Assembly: GCA_020047775.1 (NCBI GenBank)
Contig: JAIFNK010000303.1
Span: 1 to 13,712 of the forward strand
Direction: 5' to 3'
DNA length: 13,712 nucleotides
Origin: Akkermansia sp.
GTDB taxonomy: Bacteria; Verrucomicrobiota; Verrucomicrobiia; Verrucomicrobiales; Akkermansiaceae
Position 1 is the stretch's first letter; each line of letters starts with the position of its first letter. The position numbers were made by a program, and so were the translations under genes. The notes beneath the pieces were generated by a model. It was not told the DNA's origin. It saw only the letters and a program-made list of their open reading frames with translations, and did not search any database. Positions 11,857 to 13,712 of this stretch are shown here, one piece after another.

Positions 11857-13712
11857 ATGAAGCCTGTATCCGTCCTCCGATTCGCCGTTGTTAGCAGCAT
11901 CCACATCGTGTTTTGGGCGGCCCCGTGCGGGCCGCTGGCCGCGCGCGATATCCATGTGGCGGTGACCGGCGATGATTCCGCCGATGGCAGCGCGGCAAAG
12001 CCGCTGCGGACGATTCAGGCGGCGGCCAGGCAGGCGATCCCCGGCGATGTGGTCACGGTGCGTGAGGGCGTCTATCGCGAGCGCATCGACCCGCCGCGCG
12101 GCGGCGGGTCCGAGGCTACGCGCATCGTCTATCAAGCCGCTCCCGGGGAGAAGGTTTCCATCAAGGGTTCCGAAGTGGTCAAGGGCTGGGAAAAGGTGGA
12201 ACACGACACATGGAGGGTGGTCTTGCCGAACTCGTTCTTCGGGGGGTTCAACCCCTACGCCGATCTGATCAAGGGCGACTGGTTCAAAGCGAATAACCGC
12301 GAGCACCACACGGGAGCGGTCTATCTCGACGGCCACTGGCTGGTCGAGGCGGCCAAACAGGAAGAGGTGATGAAGCCGACCGGGAAGCAGCCGCTTTGGT
12401 TCGCAACTGTCGATGAAAACAACACGACCCTTGTGGCGCAGTTTCCCGGCACGGATCCGAATCGCGAGGGCATCGAGATCAACGCCAGACAGGCGGTTTT
12501 CTATCCGAGCCTAACGGGCCGAAATTTCATCACCGTGCGCGGCTTCACCCTCGAACACGCGGCCACCAACTGGGCACCGCCGACCGCCGGGCAAGTCGGC
12601 CTGATCGGCACCCACTGGAGCAAGGGCTGGGTCATCGAGAACAACACGATCCGCTACTCGGTCTGCAGCGGCGTGACGCTGGGCAAGCACGGCGACAAGT
12701 TCGACAACCAATCACAGAACTCCGCCGAGGGCTATGTGGAAACCATCAAGCGCGGGCTCGCCGCCGGGTGGTCGAAGGACAACATCGGCCACCACGTGGT
12801 TCGCGGAAACCATATCTCGCACTGCGAACAAACCGGCATCTGTGGCAGCCTCGGCCCGGCGTTCAGCACGATTTCCGGCAACGAAATCCACGACATCCAC
12901 GTCCGCCAGTTGTTCGGGGGCGCGGAAATGGCCGGGATCAAGTTCCATGGCGCCATCGACACCGTGATCAGTGACAACCACATCTACCGGGCCGGTCGCG
13001 GAATCTGGCTCGACTGGATGACCCAGGGGACGCGGGTGACGCGCAACCTGGTCCACGATGTCTCGCCGTACGAGGATCTGTTCGTCGAGGTCAACCACGG
13101 TCCTTTCCTGGTCGATCACAACTTCTTCCTCTCCGGAGTTTCCTTGCGCGACGTGTCCCAGGGTGGCGCTTACGCGCACAACTATTTCGCCGGGAAGATC
13201 AACACCAATCCGGATCGCGGCCGGGACACCCCGTGGCAGGAGGAACACGGGACCCGAATCGCCGGGCTATCCAATACCAAGGGCGGCGACAACCGGTTTT
13301 TCAACAACCTCTTCGTCGGCCCCGCCAGGCTCGACGGCTATGACAACTCCGCGCTCCCTAACAAAATCGCGGGCAATTTATTCCTCAAGGGTGCCAAGCC
13401 GTCGAAATACGAGCCCGCGCCGCAGGTCCGGCCGGACTTCGATCCCGCGCTCAAGCTGCGCGAGGTGGGCGGGAAGTGGTTGTTGGAGTTTGATGCGGGT
13501 TGGGGCGGAGCACCCGCCGGACCGCTGGTCACTTCACAACTCCTCGGCAAGGCGGCAATCCCCGGCCAAGCCTTCGTGCACCCCGATGGTGCACCCTACC
13601 AGCTCGACCACGACTACCTGGGTATCCCCCACGCCAGCGAGCATCCCCTACCCGGCCCTTTCGCGGCACCGGCGGGCGGCGACAAGGCAATTCAAGTTTG
13701 GCCTGTTACCCG
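11857..13712 (+). CDS. Secreted right-handed parallel beta-helix protein, 3' end outside the window
   Basis: The frame is open from the ATG at 11857 to the last base, giving 618 residues without a stop, so the C-terminus is missing. A signal peptide covers about residues 1-29 (hydrophobic FAVVSSIHIVFWAAPCG, cleavage near PLAA). The mature start (HVAVTGDDSADGSAAKPLRT, then IQAAARQAIPGDVVTVREGV) is the DUF1565-type opening of secreted beta-helix enzymes. Asn-rich helix rungs follow: ITVRGFTLEHA, WVIENNTIRYSVCSGVTLG, HHVVRGNHISHCEQTGICG, AFSTISGNEIHDIH, TVISDNHIYRAGRGIWLDW and RVTRNLVHDVS, spanning about 220-450. A region at 125-165 (GGFNPYADLIKGDWF, then GAVYLDGHWLVEA) resembles that of beta-helix glycoside hydrolases such as GH141-like proteins. 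Catalytic residues cannot be assigned, so glycosidase versus lyase is open. It follows the ThuA-like gene by 179 bases, and the secreted-carbohydrate context fits a polysaccharide-active role. Confidence 0.87.
   Translation, partial: MKPVSVLRFAVVSSIHIVFWAAPCGPLAARDIHVAVTGDDSADGSAAKPLRTIQAAARQAIPGDVVTVREGVYRERIDPPRGGGSEATRIVYQAAPGEKVSIKGSEVVKGWEKVEHDTWRVVLPNSFFGGFNPYADLIKGDWFKANNREHHTGAVYLDGHWLVEAAKQEEVMKPTGKQPLWFATVDENNTTLVAQFPGTDPNREGIEINARQAVFYPSLTGRNFITVRGFTLEHAATNWAPPTAGQVGLIGTHWSKGWVIENNTIRYSVCSGVTLGKHGDKFDNQSQNSAEGYVETIKRGLAAGWSKDNIGHHVVRGNHISHCEQTGICGSLGPAFSTISGNEIHDIHVRQLFGGAEMAGIKFHGAIDTVISDNHIYRAGRGIWLDWMTQGTRVTRNLVHDVSPYEDLFVEVNHGPFLVDHNFFLSGVSLRDVSQGGAYAHNYFAGKINTNPDRGRDTPWQEEHGTRIAGLSNTKGGDNRFFNNLFVGPARLDGYDNSALPNKIAGNLFLKGAKPSKYEPAPQVRPDFDPALKLREVGGKWLLEFDAGWGGAPAGPLVTSQLLGKAAIPGQAFVHPDGAPYQLDHDYLGIPHASEHPLPGPFAAPAGGDKAIQVWPVT

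Noticed and set aside
1..13712. CRISPR arrays, tRNA/rRNA genes, transposases or prophage genes
   Set aside because: I looked for repeated spacer-like units, tRNA-like T-arm and anticodon patterns and integrase/transposase motifs on both strands and saw none.

Overview
The window is GC-rich DNA with short intergenic gaps. It carries families typical of the Planctomycetota-Verrucomicrobiota: planctomycete-type cytochrome c (PSCyt1), DUF1549/DUF1553, DUF1501, Tat-exported Gfo/Idh/MocA oxidoreductase, DUF1080 and ThuA-like proteins. A member of the Verrucomicrobiota fits best, though a planctomycete cannot be excluded from sequence alone. Nearly every encoded protein has a Sec or Tat signal, so this is an export-oriented, probably carbohydrate-catabolic region.

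Layout. From 10169 down to 1 there is a six-gene array on the minus strand: DUF1501 protein (8829-10169), two-PPC-domain protein (6439-8832), PSCyt1/DUF1549/DUF1553 protein (3659-6442), PSCyt1/WD40/coiled-coil protein (1812-3644), a 236-base gap holding nested inverted repeats, Tat-exported Gfo/Idh/MocA oxidoreductase (223-1575), and the N-terminus of a DUF1080 (3-keto-disaccharide hydrolase family) protein that leaves the window at base 1. Three junctions (8829-8832, 6439-6442, 223-226) carry ATGA stop/start overlaps, which indicates translational coupling. Between 10170 and 10711 lies a divergent intergenic region with short palindromes and the decayed remnant of a homocysteine S-methyltransferase gene. 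On the plus strand follow a secreted ThuA-like protein (10712-11677) and a secreted right-handed beta-helix protein (11857 to the window end, cut off at its 3' end).

How the genes may work together (inference). Gfo/Idh/MocA, DUF1080 and ThuA-like proteins are the families involved in the 3-keto-glycoside route, in which a sugar is oxidised at C3 and the glycosidic bond is then cleaved. Here the oxidoreductase carries a Tat signal and sits directly downstream of two predicted c-type cytochrome proteins, a DUF1501 protein of the alkaline phosphatase/sulfatase-like fold and a PPC-domain scaffold. A reasonable hypothesis is an extracytoplasmic oxidative polysaccharide-processing system with cytochromes as possible electron acceptors, and with the beta-helix protein as a polysaccharide-active enzyme. 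No tRNA, rRNA, CRISPR array or mobile-element gene was recognised.
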